From an uncultured Alphaproteobacteria bacterium (GTDB lineage: Bacteria; Pseudomonadota; Alphaproteobacteria; Methylaequorales; Methylaequoraceae): 44,972 bases of DNA. Of this stretch, positions 8,912-18,114 are shown one piece after another. The notes under the pieces were generated by a model. It searched no databases and was not told the DNA's origin. It worked only from the letters and a program-made list of their open reading frames with translations. Position 1 is the first letter of the stretch, and each line of letters begins with the position of its first letter. Location: the NCBI GenBank assembly GCA_902590895.1, contig CACIYM010000006.1, positions 1-44,972 on the forward strand, given 5' to 3'. The translations under genes and the position numbers were made by a program.

Positions 8912-10148
8912 CTTTATTCTTTAAGATTCCCTTACTAAAATAATCAATTATAACCAAAAATATCATAAGCATAAGAGTTAATTCTGTATAAAATTTAAAC
9001 CTAGTTAAATACGGGGCACCAATCAAAATTATAATTAAATTAGACAAATGTGTAAAAATTAATTGTAAAAAGAAGAAAAATCTATCATCATTTTTTCTTA
9101 AAAATTCATTAATTAAAAAAAGAAAAAAAAATAAAAAAATAATAAGATAGTATTGATTAATAAAAGCTGATGAAAATTTTAAAAAGTAAGATTCAGAAAT
9201 ATTTACCCTATCATATTTTAGATTCGTAAGAAAAATATCAAAAAATAATTCTTTGCTTACGTTTTCATTTTCAGTGAGATTGTTTTTTGGAAACTCTTTT
9301 TTTATCTCAACATTTGAACAGTTTTTGATAATAAAAGAATTATCCTCTAATACATGTAACCAGTTATTACCATTATTTTTTGCAATCTTTTTCGTTAAAC
9401 CTTTATTTACAAGACATTGATGAATATTAATAAGCAAATTCTTATACTTAGAATGACTTTTTTCTATTATTTCTTCATTTGTAATAAAAATAGGAAGAAT
9501 CATAAGTTGATTCCAAGTATCTGTAATTGGAACATTAACCTCATTAAATAAATTATTGAAATAAAGATTAATCTTATTTGGTACAAAAAAGATCAGAAGT
9601 GTGAGTGGAAAAATTAGTAAAGTTTGTTTTTTAAACTTTTTACTAAAAATGTAAGAGGCAGTTAAAATTAAACTCACCACTAAAAAAATAAGTTGAGGTC
9701 TGATTATGACACCTATAAACAAAATAAATAAAGCTAGGAAAAGAAATGTATCTTGTTTTTTTTGTAAAGATTTAATTATTGCTGTCATAAACAGTAAAAA
9801 GAATGAAAAAGCTAGAGACCCAGTTAAAATATTTAATGAAATTTTAGTTGTTATTAAAACTAGAATGGAGGAAAGAAAAACGATTATGTAATTGTTAAAG
9901 TTAAAGAAATACTTAATTTCTCTAACAAATAATAAAACTGAAAATAATGAAAAAAAAGACTGAAAAAATAAGACTAATTTTAAATTTTCATCAAGAATAT
10001 GAATAAAAAAAGGATATCCAACTGATCTGGCCGGGTGATATGAGATATAATCTTTTGAGTCAGGATGAAAAATTGGATCAAAAATAAAACTTACGCTTAG
10101 AGAGATAGGAAAAATCAAGAAAAGTGTGTTCCTGTAGAATCTATTCAT
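8898..10148 (-). CDS. Polytopic membrane protein, possible GT-C glycosyltransferase
   Basis: A 416-residue integral membrane protein with an N-terminal signal-anchor-like helix, the acidic loop HPDSKDYI followed by YPFFI, about nine further helices, and a soluble loop of about 130 residues in its second half. The loop contains the tract between TDTWNQLMILP and SKELFFDIF. Start, loop position and helix spacing match the gene at 6651-7982, suggesting a paralogous pair that brackets fcl. The DS-x-x-YI plus YP layout is that of GT-C enzymes acting on lipid-linked sugars at the periplasmic face. Translation overlaps the GT4 gene upstream by 8 bases. Function as glycosyltransferase is inference; I cannot name a sugar. 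Confidence 0.6.
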   Translation of the reverse strand: MNRFYRNTLFLIFPISLSVSFIFDPIFHPDSKDYISYHPARSVGYPFFIHILDENLKLVLFFQSFFSLFSVLLFVREIKYFFNFNNYIIVFLSSILVLITTKISLNILTGSLAFSFFLLFMTAIIKSLQKKQDTFLFLALFILFIGVIIRPQLIFLVVSLILTASYIFSKKFKKQTLLIFPLTLLIFFVPNKINLYFNNLFNEVNVPITDTWNQLMILPIFITNEEIIEKSHSKYKNLLINIHQCLVNKGLTKKIAKNNGNNWLHVLEDNSFIIKNCSNVEIKKEFPKNNLTENENVSKELFFDIFLTNLKYDRVNISESYFLKFSSAFINQYYLIIFLFFFLFLINEFLRKNDDRFFFFLQLIFTHLSNLIIILIGAPYLTRFKFYTELTLMLMIFLVIIDYFSKGILKNKDGKK

Positions 10149-11265
10149 AAAGCTTTTCGAAGGTGTTAGTAAATGACTCTCTACTTAATTTTAATTTATA
10201 AAAGTTTGCAACTTTATCTCTATCATATACTAAATTCCTTTTTAAGATAAATTTTTTGTAATCATAAATATTTTTAATTTTGCTATTTAAATTAAAATAA
10301 TCAGAAACTGAAGGGCTAGAAATAATTTGTAGTCCTGTCATAGCATATTCTGCAAATTTAGTTGGACTACCAGCATTATTGGCATGATTATCCTCTCTAA
10401 TTAGTAATCCAAAATCACTAGCATTTAAATAATTATTAACATCTTCAAATTTAACATTTTTTAGAATAATACTATCGTTATCTTTTATATAATTCATTGC
10501 TTCGTTTGTGTTATTAGTAAGTACCAAAAGAATTATATTCTTATCGTATTTTTTTAAATCGTTAAAAAAATTTAAGGTTTGAGGAAACTTTTGATAATTT
10601 TGCATACCACCAACATAAATAAAAACTCTTGTATTATTCTTTATTTTCAAAAGCTTTCTCATTCTTTGTCTAATGTTTTTATTATAAAAAAATAAATCTG
10701 AACTTGCTAAACTAGGTATTAAAAAGATATTTTTTTTTGGAAAATTTTTATTAAGACGCTTAAACTTATCTTTTAAATACATTGAAACAAATATTATTTT
10801 TGTTGCAATTTTCCCCGCGTCGTAGAACCTTTTTTCTAAAATCATTCTCCTCAAAATTATAAACCTCTCTCTGGGATTGTGATACAATTCTGCAGTAGAA
10901 TCCCCCCTGCAGTCCCAAACAACTTTTGTTTTTTTTTCTATCATCTTTAATATTTTCACACAATAATCAGTTCTTGCATGAATATAAGTAAAAGACCCAA
11001 TTTTTTTTATTTTGTGTTTAAGCAGATAAGCATTGAGTGAATCGAGAAAAAAAATTGGTCTAAAAATTTTAAGAAAATGAATTTTTAGATATTTATTTTC
11101 AATTTCAGCTTTAGTTTTTAACAATTCACTTTGAGACCAATAACAAAGTAAAATTTCAAACTTAGCAATTTTTTTTTTCTCGATCATTTTGATATGTGCC
11201 AAGACTTGTGATTTAATCACACCCAAAGAAAGATTTTCGGTTAAAACATATAAAACTTTTTTCAT
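10141..11265 (-). CDS. GT4-like glycosyltransferase
   Basis: Predicted cytosolic GT-B fold glycosyltransferase, 374 residues. The N-terminal domain begins MKKVLYVLTE with no signal peptide; WDCRGDSTAELYH sits near residue 115; the C-terminal domain opens with VFIYVGGMQNYQKFP, continues with NASDFGLLIRE and carries the nucleotide-sugar binding segment SPTKFAEYAMTG, where the second glutamate of the family E-x7-E pair would lie. It would add one sugar to the lipid-linked chain from a nucleotide donor; the donor is not predictable. It shares an ATGA overlap with the heparinase-like gene upstream, typical of translational coupling. Confidence 0.78.
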   Translation of the reverse strand: MKKVLYVLTENLSLGVIKSQVLAHIKMIEKKKIAKFEILLCYWSQSELLKTKAEIENKYLKIHFLKIFRPIFFLDSLNAYLLKHKIKKIGSFTYIHARTDYCVKILKMIEKKTKVVWDCRGDSTAELYHNPRERFIILRRMILEKRFYDAGKIATKIIFVSMYLKDKFKRLNKNFPKKNIFLIPSLASSDLFFYNKNIRQRMRKLLKIKNNTRVFIYVGGMQNYQKFPQTLNFFNDLKKYDKNIILLVLTNNTNEAMNYIKDNDSIILKNVKFEDVNNYLNASDFGLLIREDNHANNAGSPTKFAEYAMTGLQIISSPSVSDYFNLNSKIKNIYDYKKFILKRNLVYDRDKVANFYKLKLSRESFTNTFEKLYE

Positions 11266-13295
11266 AGAGAAGTAAAATATTTCATATTAATACTCTTTGT
11301 TTTATTTACCACACCAAATGAAGGACTAACATTGATATTTTTTTCTAATAAAGGATAATTATCTATATTAGGTCGGTTAAAATAATCAACAATTTGAATA
11401 ACATTCTCAAATATTGAAATTTTTCGCACAATCTTAGTCTCTCTATTAGAGTAATGTCCGATAAATTCATTTTTTTTAAAGCGTAGACATTTTGCTGAAT
11501 CATCAGAGGTGAAATAAAAATTATCAAAAAAGATATTCTGATGCTTTAATTGATCACTTAATCTAGGAACAAAATGTGATTTACTACTGCGGTATAGCTG
11601 TCTTAATTTAGTATCCTTAGCATAACAGAATGTTCCAGGATCTGTTATTATATTTATGTTACCATTTTGAATATCTATAGACAAGTTATCATCATGTGAA
11701 TGACCTGAATAAAAAAAATTCGTTTTCTTTTTACAAACAATAAATAAATTTAATTGTTTATTAAAAATTTTATAAATTCCAAAGTTTTCGAAGCTCAAAA
11801 TTTTAAGTTTTGATAATTCAATGGTAGGATTCATAGTTATTAAAAATTTCTTTTTTCTATAATTTCTAACATCATAATTCTTTTCATTTTGTTTAAAAGA
11901 TTTATAATTGTTAGTTATACCCAATTTGTTTATGGTTTTATTAAAAATACATAATCGATTTTTTTTATTATTTAGAATTTTATGAATATTTTTTTTTTCA
12001 AGATCATCTGAAAAAAAATCAAACGAAATAAAACAACCTGAATCATTATCACCAATTTGGACAAAAGTTTCGTCATTTTTAATTAAGGATTTAGAGAAAA
12101 AATTAATTTTTCTTGTTTTTATTAATAAATCTTTTAATGGTAATCTACTAATTTTTTTTGAATTTTTAATAATTAAGTAAACCTTATTGAAAATCGAGCT
12201 TATGTATTTAAAACTCTCTGAGAATGTTATTTTTTTATTGATTTTAAAATAAACTTCAAATCCAATTATTATCATTTCATTTGATAAAAGATGATATCCT
12301 GTAGAACCTTCAACATTTCCTCCATCTGATAAAAATTGATTTTCAATTTCGTTTAAAAATTGATTAACAGCAAAGCTCAAAATTTCTTTATTTTCTTTTG
12401 AATCTGGAAGTACATATGCAATTATCATTAGACCAACAATATTTGATAAATAATGATTTGTTCTAGATAGCCTTGAATACTCTAAGTTATTCAGTATAAA
12501 GAGTTTATGGTCATTTAAGTAATTAATCACGATCAATAGTTCAGAATTAGAAAAAATTTTTTTTCCAATTATATCTACTATTAAAGCTAAGTTCGCACCT
12601 CTTATAGAGACCTCCATAGGACTCACCCAATTGATTCCTTTCATTGGTGGATTAGAGATTAAGAAGTCAAAAATAGAGTGTTTTAAATATTTTAGAATAT
12701 TTTTTTTATTACTTTTTTTTTTTACCAAAAAATAAAAAATTGAAAGTTTTGTTAATTGTTGTAGTCTTGAGATTTCCCAAACAAATTTTGGATCTCCACA
12801 ATTTTTTATATCTAGTTTATAAAATGAATAAAAAGATCTATTTGTCCAACTTTTATTTTTCTCTAAATCAGAATGCCAATTCATAAATTTATATTTTTCA
12901 TCTGCAAAAATCTTTTTTAGAAGATTTAATGATTTATTCTTATTAGAAAAGTTTATATTTTTTTCAATCCACAACTCTTTATTATTTTCGCTAAGATTAA
13001 AATTTAAATATTTTTTTGAAAAATTTTTAAACTTGTTTTTAATCGCATATTTAATAAATTCTTCATCTTGAGAGCCTATTTTTTTTTGGTTTAGAAAGTT
13101 TAAATCTACTAGATGATTTATTTTAACGTTGTGTATTTTATGAGTGTATGATGAAACAAATGCAAATTTAAAAAAACTATATAAATTAAATATTTTCCTT
13201 AAAATTGAATTTATTGAATACTCTATGAAATCTCTGAATTTTAATTTTTTGTAAGATCTAAAATATATTAAAAAAGTAAGTAAAACTTTATTCAT
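11262..13295 (-). CDS. Heparinase II/III-family protein
   Basis: A 677-residue protein with the two-part layout of heparinase II/III-like polysaccharide lyases: an all-helical toroid in the first 400 residues, with WVSPMEVSIRGANLAL and DGGNVEGSTGYHLLSNEM near 215-340, and a beta-sheet domain with GHSHDDNLSIDIQNG near 560 followed by DPGTFCY and RSSKSHF. Family lyases cut uronic-acid chains by beta-elimination; the GYH and HSHDD histidines are the expected catalytic or metal region. No cleavable signal peptide is obvious, though in Gram-negative polysaccharide loci such proteins are often periplasmic. Its place between sugar transferases suggests it acts on the glycan made here, either trimming or modifying it, and hints at a uronic acid. 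Coupled by ATGA overlaps on both sides. Confidence 0.8.
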   Translation of the reverse strand: MNKVLLTFLIYFRSYKKLKFRDFIEYSINSILRKIFNLYSFFKFAFVSSYTHKIHNVKINHLVDLNFLNQKKIGSQDEEFIKYAIKNKFKNFSKKYLNFNLSENNKELWIEKNINFSNKNKSLNLLKKIFADEKYKFMNWHSDLEKNKSWTNRSFYSFYKLDIKNCGDPKFVWEISRLQQLTKLSIFYFLVKKKSNKKNILKYLKHSIFDFLISNPPMKGINWVSPMEVSIRGANLALIVDIIGKKIFSNSELLIVINYLNDHKLFILNNLEYSRLSRTNHYLSNIVGLMIIAYVLPDSKENKEILSFAVNQFLNEIENQFLSDGGNVEGSTGYHLLSNEMIIIGFEVYFKINKKITFSESFKYISSIFNKVYLIIKNSKKISRLPLKDLLIKTRKINFFSKSLIKNDETFVQIGDNDSGCFISFDFFSDDLEKKNIHKILNNKKNRLCIFNKTINKLGITNNYKSFKQNEKNYDVRNYRKKKFLITMNPTIELSKLKILSFENFGIYKIFNKQLNLFIVCKKKTNFFYSGHSHDDNLSIDIQNGNINIITDPGTFCYAKDTKLRQLYRSSKSHFVPRLSDQLKHQNIFFDNFYFTSDDSAKCLRFKKNEFIGHYSNRETKIVRKISIFENVIQIVDYFNRPNIDNYPLLEKNINVSPSFGVVNKTKSINMKYFTSL

Positions 13296-14029
13296 TTTTT
13301 TAAAAGTTTAAATATCCATGTGGCACACATAAAGGATGGCAGATAGTCTGGAAGTCTTGTATTTATTTTTTTCATTATTTCTGATCTAAAAAGAATTTCA
13401 CCAGAAATATCTGCTCCCATAAAACTTCCATTTTTTATATAGTTAACTCTCATAGATGCTTTATCAAATATGTTCTTCAAAACATTAATTCTAAAAAATT
13501 GAATATGTCCAGACTCATAATTGAATGGAATTTTTTTTTTGGTTCTTTTTTTTTTTTTAAATAAATAATAAATTTTTTTTATAAAAGCATATATACCTAG
13601 TTTGTGAATTAGGAATTTTTCAATTTCAGTTAATCCGTATCCATTTGGAACTGAACCCAAAAGAATTCCATCAGTATAAAGTGATTTATTTAATTTTTTT
13701 AAAATAATGATTGGATCTACTAAATGCTCGAGAACCTCTGAACAAATAATAACATCAAATTTTTTTTTAGGAAAAACATTTGAAAAATTAATATTTTTTT
13801 TTTTAAAATTCGAGACTGCAAAATCAATACCTGGTTTATAAATATCGTAACCTAAATAATTATCTAGATTATTAAATAAGTATCTTCCACAATCTAGAGC
13901 ATTTCCACATCCAAAGTCTAAAATATTTAATTTCTTTTTTTTAATCCTTAATAGATCTAGCTCTTTTCTAAATATATTAATTTTTTTTTTTGTAGCATAA
14001 CAGTCTTCTATTGGATTATAAAGATACAT
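13292..14029 (-). CDS. Class I SAM-dependent methyltransferase
   Basis: A 245-residue Rossmann-fold methyltransferase. Motif I is LDFGCGNALDCGRYL near residue 38, the acidic end of strand 2 is GYDIYKPG, motif IV is VIICSEVLEHLVDP near 92, and GSVPNGYG matches the post-I strand 5 region. The C-terminal half has GHIQFFRINVLK, seen in many sugar O-methyltransferases. It ends in an ATGA overlap with the heparinase-like gene. Its start lies only 10 bases from the start of the divergent plus-strand methyltransferase. The coding strand holds a run of 13 A (13546-13558) in lysine codons. Sugar methylation is inferred from context. Confidence 0.8.
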   Translation of the reverse strand: MYLYNPIEDCYATKKKINIFRKELDLLRIKKKKLNILDFGCGNALDCGRYLFNNLDNYLGYDIYKPGIDFAVSNFKKKNINFSNVFPKKKFDVIICSEVLEHLVDPIIILKKLNKSLYTDGILLGSVPNGYGLTEIEKFLIHKLGIYAFIKKIYYLFKKKKRTKKKIPFNYESGHIQFFRINVLKNIFDKASMRVNYIKNGSFMGADISGEILFRSEIMKKINTRLPDYLPSFMCATWIFKLLKK

Positions 14030-14039
14030 CTGAAATAAT

Positions 14040-14972
14040 ATGTTTAATTATAGCGAAAAAATTAAGAATTTAATACTTAAATTCTATACGACTGTTATTG
14101 ATTATTTACCAAAATATTCAACTTCTGAAAAATATTGGAATCAAAATCTTGTAGATACGCCGTTGAGTGGATTCAAAAATATAAATGAATCGATTGATCA
14201 TCTCAAATGGAGAAATATTCAGTATATCAACTCTATCAATATTTTAAATCTAAAGCAATATGACAATAAAGTAATCCTTGATTTCGGTTGTGGTCCTGGA
14301 AATGACATTGTAAATATTTGTTCTAACTCTAAACCAAAAAAAATGCTAGCATTCGATGTTTCAAAAAAAGCAATTTCATTAGCTCGAAAAAGGGCTAAAC
14401 TTCATAATTTCGATGTGGAATTTCTCGAAGGGTCTGAAAAAAAACTTATTTTACCAAATTCAGATAGATCTATAGATATTATCCATTCAATGGGAGTACT
14501 TCACCATATTGAAAATATTTCTGGTGTATTTAAGGAGTTTAGAAGAGTCTTGAGTAAAAATGGATTTATTCAGGTAATGGTTTATAACAGAAATTCTTTA
14601 TGGTATCACCTACACGTAGCATACGAAGTAAAAATAAAAAGGGGATTGTGGCCAAACAAATCTCTTGATTACATTTTTTCAAAGACGGTGGATGGTTTTA
14701 AATGCCCTGTAGCTTTTTGCTATAGCCAGAAAGAATTCAGCTCTTTATGTAAAAAAAATGGATTCTCATGTCAATTATTAGGCATTAGCACATCTTTATT
14801 TGAGATGGAGAAACTAAAATTTTTGTGGGAAGCTTTACGACATAAAAAACTTAATCAGAAGTCGAGAGACTTTCTTAATGGTCTTAGTTTTTCCATAAAT
14901 GGTGAACCTATCTATGAAAAAAAAATAGCCGGCATCAACTCCTACTATAAATTAAAGAAGATAAAAGTTTAG
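14040..14972 (+). CDS. Class I SAM-dependent methyltransferase, only plus-strand glycan gene
   Basis: A 310-residue methyltransferase with motif I LDFGCGPGNDIV near residue 80, AFDVSKKAISLARKRA for the cofactor ribose contact, and IHSMGVLHHIEN for motif IV, then a strand VLSKNGFIQVMVYN. The C-terminal part (YSQKEFSSLCKKNGF) is usual for Methyltransf_11-type enzymes. It starts 10 bases from the divergent methyltransferase at 13292-14029 and its TAG stop interlocks with the TAA stop of the deacetylase-like gene on the other strand (14969-14972). A promoter must therefore sit inside the neighbouring coding sequence. Fewer long A-runs than its neighbours suggest a separate origin. The substrate is unknown; a lipid-linked or free sugar is likely from context. 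Confidence 0.8.
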   Translation: MFNYSEKIKNLILKFYTTVIDYLPKYSTSEKYWNQNLVDTPLSGFKNINESIDHLKWRNIQYINSINILNLKQYDNKVILDFGCGPGNDIVNICSNSKPKKMLAFDVSKKAISLARKRAKLHNFDVEFLEGSEKKLILPNSDRSIDIIHSMGVLHHIENISGVFKEFRRVLSKNGFIQVMVYNRNSLWYHLHVAYEVKIKRGLWPNKSLDYIFSKTVDGFKCPVAFCYSQKEFSSLCKKNGFSCQLLGISTSLFEMEKLKFLWEALRHKKLNQKSRDFLNGLSFSINGEPIYEKKIAGINSYYKLKKIKV

Positions 14973-15724
14973 CTTGATGACCAAATTTTAAAAATTTCCT
15001 CAAGAGAAACTAATTTCATATTTTTTTTTTGGGTATATTCAATCATATTTTCAATAAAATTTCTAATACCAAACTTACCGTTCTCAACTCTTTTCAAACT
15101 TTCTATAGATAAATTATTCCATTCTTTCCTTGAAACACTATCTTTTATCTTTCTTGTATATTGAAAATCGGGAGTATTAAAACAGATGTGTGCAGGGTGA
15201 AAGTTAATAACTTTAAGGCCAGGCTTAGAAAAGTTTTCTAAAAAATTATTAAAATTCAAAGTTGGATCCATTAATAAAAAGCCACCATCTTCAAAAAAAA
15301 TTGGAATTGATAATAATCCACTTCTGTGTAGATTTGGCTTCAAATAGTTTTCACACCTAGTACAGAAGTTAGAGAAGTATTTAAATCCATATTTATTAAA
15401 AATTTCAAAAATATCATTTACTTCAAAATATCTGTGGGATCTAAAACCCTTGGCATCAGGACAAAACTTTAAACAATTTTCTATAATTTCTTCAAAACTG
15501 TTTCCATGAGAACTATTTGGAAGAAAATTTGGATGTATCAACATATCAATCTCCTTATTTATTAGCTTCATTTTAAGTTCACTACTTTGATGAGTATTAA
15601 AAATTGTAATTTTCAAAGATTTCAGACCCAAAAGTTGAAAAGTTTTTTTGATCATATCCTCTGAAGCCCAATCTATATCAGATGTAAAACAAACAACCGG
15701 TTCCTCTTCCCAAATATTTTTCAT
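14969..15724 (-). CDS. WbmS-like polysaccharide deacetylase-fold protein
   Basis: A 251-residue protein related to the WbmS-like branch of the carbohydrate esterase 4 (NodB) fold. The metal-site aspartate is in CFTSDIDW near residue 15; histidines appear in IHPNFLPNSSHG near 85, in FRSHRYF near 115 and in NFHPAHI near 190. Classical enzymes of the fold remove N-acetyl groups from amino sugars; a role on a glycan precursor or substituent is inferred. ATG 15724 is chosen: the in-frame TTG at 15736 would overlap the GNAT gene by 8 bases and adds only four residues. Its end interlocks with the convergent methyltransferase. The exact reaction is uncertain. Confidence 0.65.
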   Translation of the reverse strand: MKNIWEEEPVVCFTSDIDWASEDMIKKTFQLLGLKSLKITIFNTHQSSELKMKLINKEIDMLIHPNFLPNSSHGNSFEEIIENCLKFCPDAKGFRSHRYFEVNDIFEIFNKYGFKYFSNFCTRCENYLKPNLHRSGLLSIPIFFEDGGFLLMDPTLNFNNFLENFSKPGLKVINFHPAHICFNTPDFQYTRKIKDSVSRKEWNNLSIESLKRVENGKFGIRNFIENMIEYTQKKNMKLVSLEEIFKIWSSS

Positions 15725-15728
15725 ATAA

Positions 15729-16199
15729 TTAACCAATTAAAACCAATTGTTTTTCACCATGAACTGTTGTAAAACCTGACTTTTTAAAACCAATTTCTTC
15801 CATAGATCGAATCCATCCCTCTTTTACTTCATGAACTCTTACTTGGACTTTCTCAGCAAATTTAGATGCTTTTACATTTTGGAGACCTAACTTAAAGGCT
15901 ACACTTCCGATACCTTTTCCCTGCATTTTTTCAGTTATATTCATACTTACTCTAGCAACTTTTTTACCTAGAGTTTTGTCAATATTATATCTTATCTGAC
16001 CAACATCTTCGCCGTCATAACAAATTATAAAAAGCATACAATTTGAATCTGTTATAGCTTTTTTATACCATTCATTATGGTCTTCAAATTTTATAGCCTG
16101 TTTACTTGCCATCCAAGGAATCGTATTTGGCTCATTTCTCCACAAGAAGACTTTTTTTGAATGTTTTATTTTTGCTTTCACTAATTTTATTTTTGGCAT
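15729..16199 (-). CDS. GNAT-family N-acetyltransferase
   Basis: A 156-residue acetyl-CoA-dependent transferase. The N-terminal LWRNEPNTIPWM stretch is like that of PseH-type sugar acetyltransferases, the acetyl-CoA pyrophosphate loop is EKMQGKGIGSVAF near residue 95, and the final strands (VRVHEVKEGWIRSMEEIGF) are typical of the family. In a glycan locus with sugar amino groups it probably acetylates an amino sugar nucleotide or a decorated residue, in the cytosol. It starts one base after the asnB-like stop and its own stop lies four bases before the deacetylase-like start. Family call is good; the substrate is inference. Confidence 0.78.
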   Translation of the reverse strand: MPKIKLVKAKIKHSKKVFLWRNEPNTIPWMASKQAIKFEDHNEWYKKAITDSNCMLFIICYDGEDVGQIRYNIDKTLGKKVARVSMNITEKMQGKGIGSVAFKLGLQNVKASKFAEKVQVRVHEVKEGWIRSMEEIGFKKSGFTTVHGEKQLVLIG

Positions 16200-16200
16200 T

Positions 16201-18114
16201 TTAAATATAAAGAGTGCTTTTGTGTTTAAAGAAGACCTTCCACCACAATGCTAAATTTAATAAGAACCATATTCTAGTATCATCTGGTCTTTTTTCTAAT
16301 ATATTTTCAATTTCTTTAGAATTTAGTAGTTGAGTTTCATTTGCAAAACTAATTATAAGTTTTTTTTCTGATACTCCCAACCCTTCTTTTAGCCAATCTT
16401 TTAATGGTAGTCCAAATCCTTGTTTTTTTCTTTTTAATAAAAAACTTGGTAACAAATCATTTACACATATTTTTAGAATACATTTTAAATTATTATCCTT
16501 CAATTTTACATTACTTGGTAGATCAATCATTTTTTCTACTAATTTATAATCTAAAAAAGGAACCCTCCCCTCAAGAGAAGAAGCCATTGTCATTTTATCA
16601 ATTCTCATTAACAACAGCTCTGGCAATCTTAGTTTTAAATCAACATAAGTCATCCAGTTTATAAAACTTTTGTTCTGTGCTTTTCTCATAAAGCTTTTAT
16701 AATAATTTTTAACAACTTTCCAAGAATCTTCATTAATATATCTTTTCTTTAATTTTTCAGATAATATTTTTTTTTTCTCAGTATCAGTAAAAGCTTCAGC
16801 ACCACTCCAAAATATTGGTAGATTCTTTTTGGCTCTTAATAAAAGATCATATGAGTATTTATATTCAATTTTAAAAACTTTAAAAAAAATTATAAGAAAT
16901 GGAATACATATTTTTTTAAAAAAATAGTTGTCTAAAATTTTTTTTATTTTAAGGGTTCTCAACCAATTTGTATATCCAAAGAAAAGCTCGTCTGCTCCTT
17001 CTCCAACCTGACAAACTTTCACATTTTTATTGGTAGCAAGTTGTGATAAATAGTAAATAGGTATACAAACCGGATCAGAAATTGGTTCGTCTTGATGATA
17101 AATAATCTTTTCTAAAACATTAGTAAAATCTTCTTTGGAAAGTTTTTTTTCAAAATGGTTTGAATTTACATCCTCTGCAACTTTCTTTGCATATTTTAAT
17201 TCTGACTTATATGATGCATATTCTTTATCATAGCCAATTGAAAATGTATGAATTTTTTTTGAGTTTTTAGCTGATATATAAGCATTTGTAGAAGAGTCAA
17301 TTCCTCCAGACAAAAAAATTCCAGTCTTTACGTCTGCAACAAGTCTAAGTTTTATTGATTTTTCTAATTCATTTCTAATTGATTCAAAAAAGTTATTTTT
17401 TTTATCGTTAAAAACTACTGGATTTTGCAGAGGGTCCCAATATTTTTTTTTTTTAATTTTACCAGACTTCTCCACTATAAGAAATTGACCAGCCTCAATC
17501 TTATAAATTCCTTTAAACATTGTCTTTGGAGGGGGGGCACAGCAATATGTTAAATAATCAAACAAACATCTTTCATCAATCTCTTTTTTATAGGTTTTAT
17601 CCAACAGGATAGCTTTTATTTCTGAGGCAAAAATAATTTTATTATTATCAATTTTGTAATACATTGGCTTCACACCTAACCGATCTCTTACTAACCAAAG
17701 TCTTTGAAGTTTTTCGTCCCAGAGAGCGAATGCAAACATTCCTCTAAAATAATTCAAGCATTTTTCACCCCATTCAATATAAGAAAGTAAAAGTATCTCA
17801 GTATCCGAATTATTAGTCTTAAATTTATATCCTTTATTAATCAGTTTTTTTTTTATCTCTTCATAATTATAAATTTCTCCGTTAAATGCTAATATATAAT
17901 TTTTAGTTGGATCTACAAAAGGTTGATTCGCTTCTTTAGAAAGGTCTATTATTGACAACCTTGTATGACCTAAACCAATATTTTTCATTTTTGAAATCCA
18001 TATGCCAGATGCATCAGGTCCTCTATGTTTTAATATTAAATTCATGTTATGAATTTGTTTTTTTTTTACAAAAAAATTTCTATTAAAATACATTATTCCT
18101 GATACACCACACAT
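16201..18114 (-). CDS. asnB: Asparagine-synthetase-like glutamine amidotransferase (copy 1)
   Basis: A 637-residue two-domain enzyme. The N-terminal Ntn glutaminase begins MCGVSGIM, with Cys2 as nucleophile, and has RLSIIDLS and FNGEIYNY; the C-terminal ATP-pyrophosphatase synthetase domain has LSGGIDSSTN near residue 265, GEGADELFFGY and EGRVPFLDY. It uses glutamine ammonia and ATP to amidate a carboxylate. Housekeeping AsnB makes asparagine; in polysaccharide loci such enzymes are known or believed to turn uronic acids into uronamides, which fits this operon better. A second, clearly different copy lies at 40318-42147. The single-base TAATG overlap with the upstream dehydrogenase points to coupled translation. 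A 12-A run (17443-17454) lies in the coding strand. Confidence 0.85.
   Translation of the reverse strand: MCGVSGIMYFNRNFFVKKKQIHNMNLILKHRGPDASGIWISKMKNIGLGHTRLSIIDLSKEANQPFVDPTKNYILAFNGEIYNYEEIKKKLINKGYKFKTNNSDTEILLLSYIEWGEKCLNYFRGMFAFALWDEKLQRLWLVRDRLGVKPMYYKIDNNKIIFASEIKAILLDKTYKKEIDERCLFDYLTYCCAPPPKTMFKGIYKIEAGQFLIVEKSGKIKKKKYWDPLQNPVVFNDKKNNFFESIRNELEKSIKLRLVADVKTGIFLSGGIDSSTNAYISAKNSKKIHTFSIGYDKEYASYKSELKYAKKVAEDVNSNHFEKKLSKEDFTNVLEKIIYHQDEPISDPVCIPIYYLSQLATNKNVKVCQVGEGADELFFGYTNWLRTLKIKKILDNYFFKKICIPFLIIFFKVFKIEYKYSYDLLLRAKKNLPIFWSGAEAFTDTEKKKILSEKLKKRYINEDSWKVVKNYYKSFMRKAQNKSFINWMTYVDLKLRLPELLLMRIDKMTMASSLEGRVPFLDYKLVEKMIDLPSNVKLKDNNLKCILKICVNDLLPSFLLKRKKQGFGLPLKDWLKEGLGVSEKKLIISFANETQLLNSKEIENILEKRPDDTRIWFLLNLALWWKVFFKHKSTLYI

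Noticed and set aside
10766-10963. 65-codon minus-strand open frame in another phase of the GT4-like gene at 10141-11265
   Set aside because: Same strand, different phase, entirely inside a good gene; no motif, so taken as chance.
12700-13560. Possible frameshift or pseudogene from the many long T/A runs
   Set aside because: The frames of the heparinase-like and methyltransferase genes are continuous with motifs in the right order on both sides of the runs, so they are not broken in this sequence.
16404-16664. 86-codon plus-strand frame opposite the AsnB-like gene
   Set aside because: Mirror of the intact asparagine-synthetase domain; no start signal or family.
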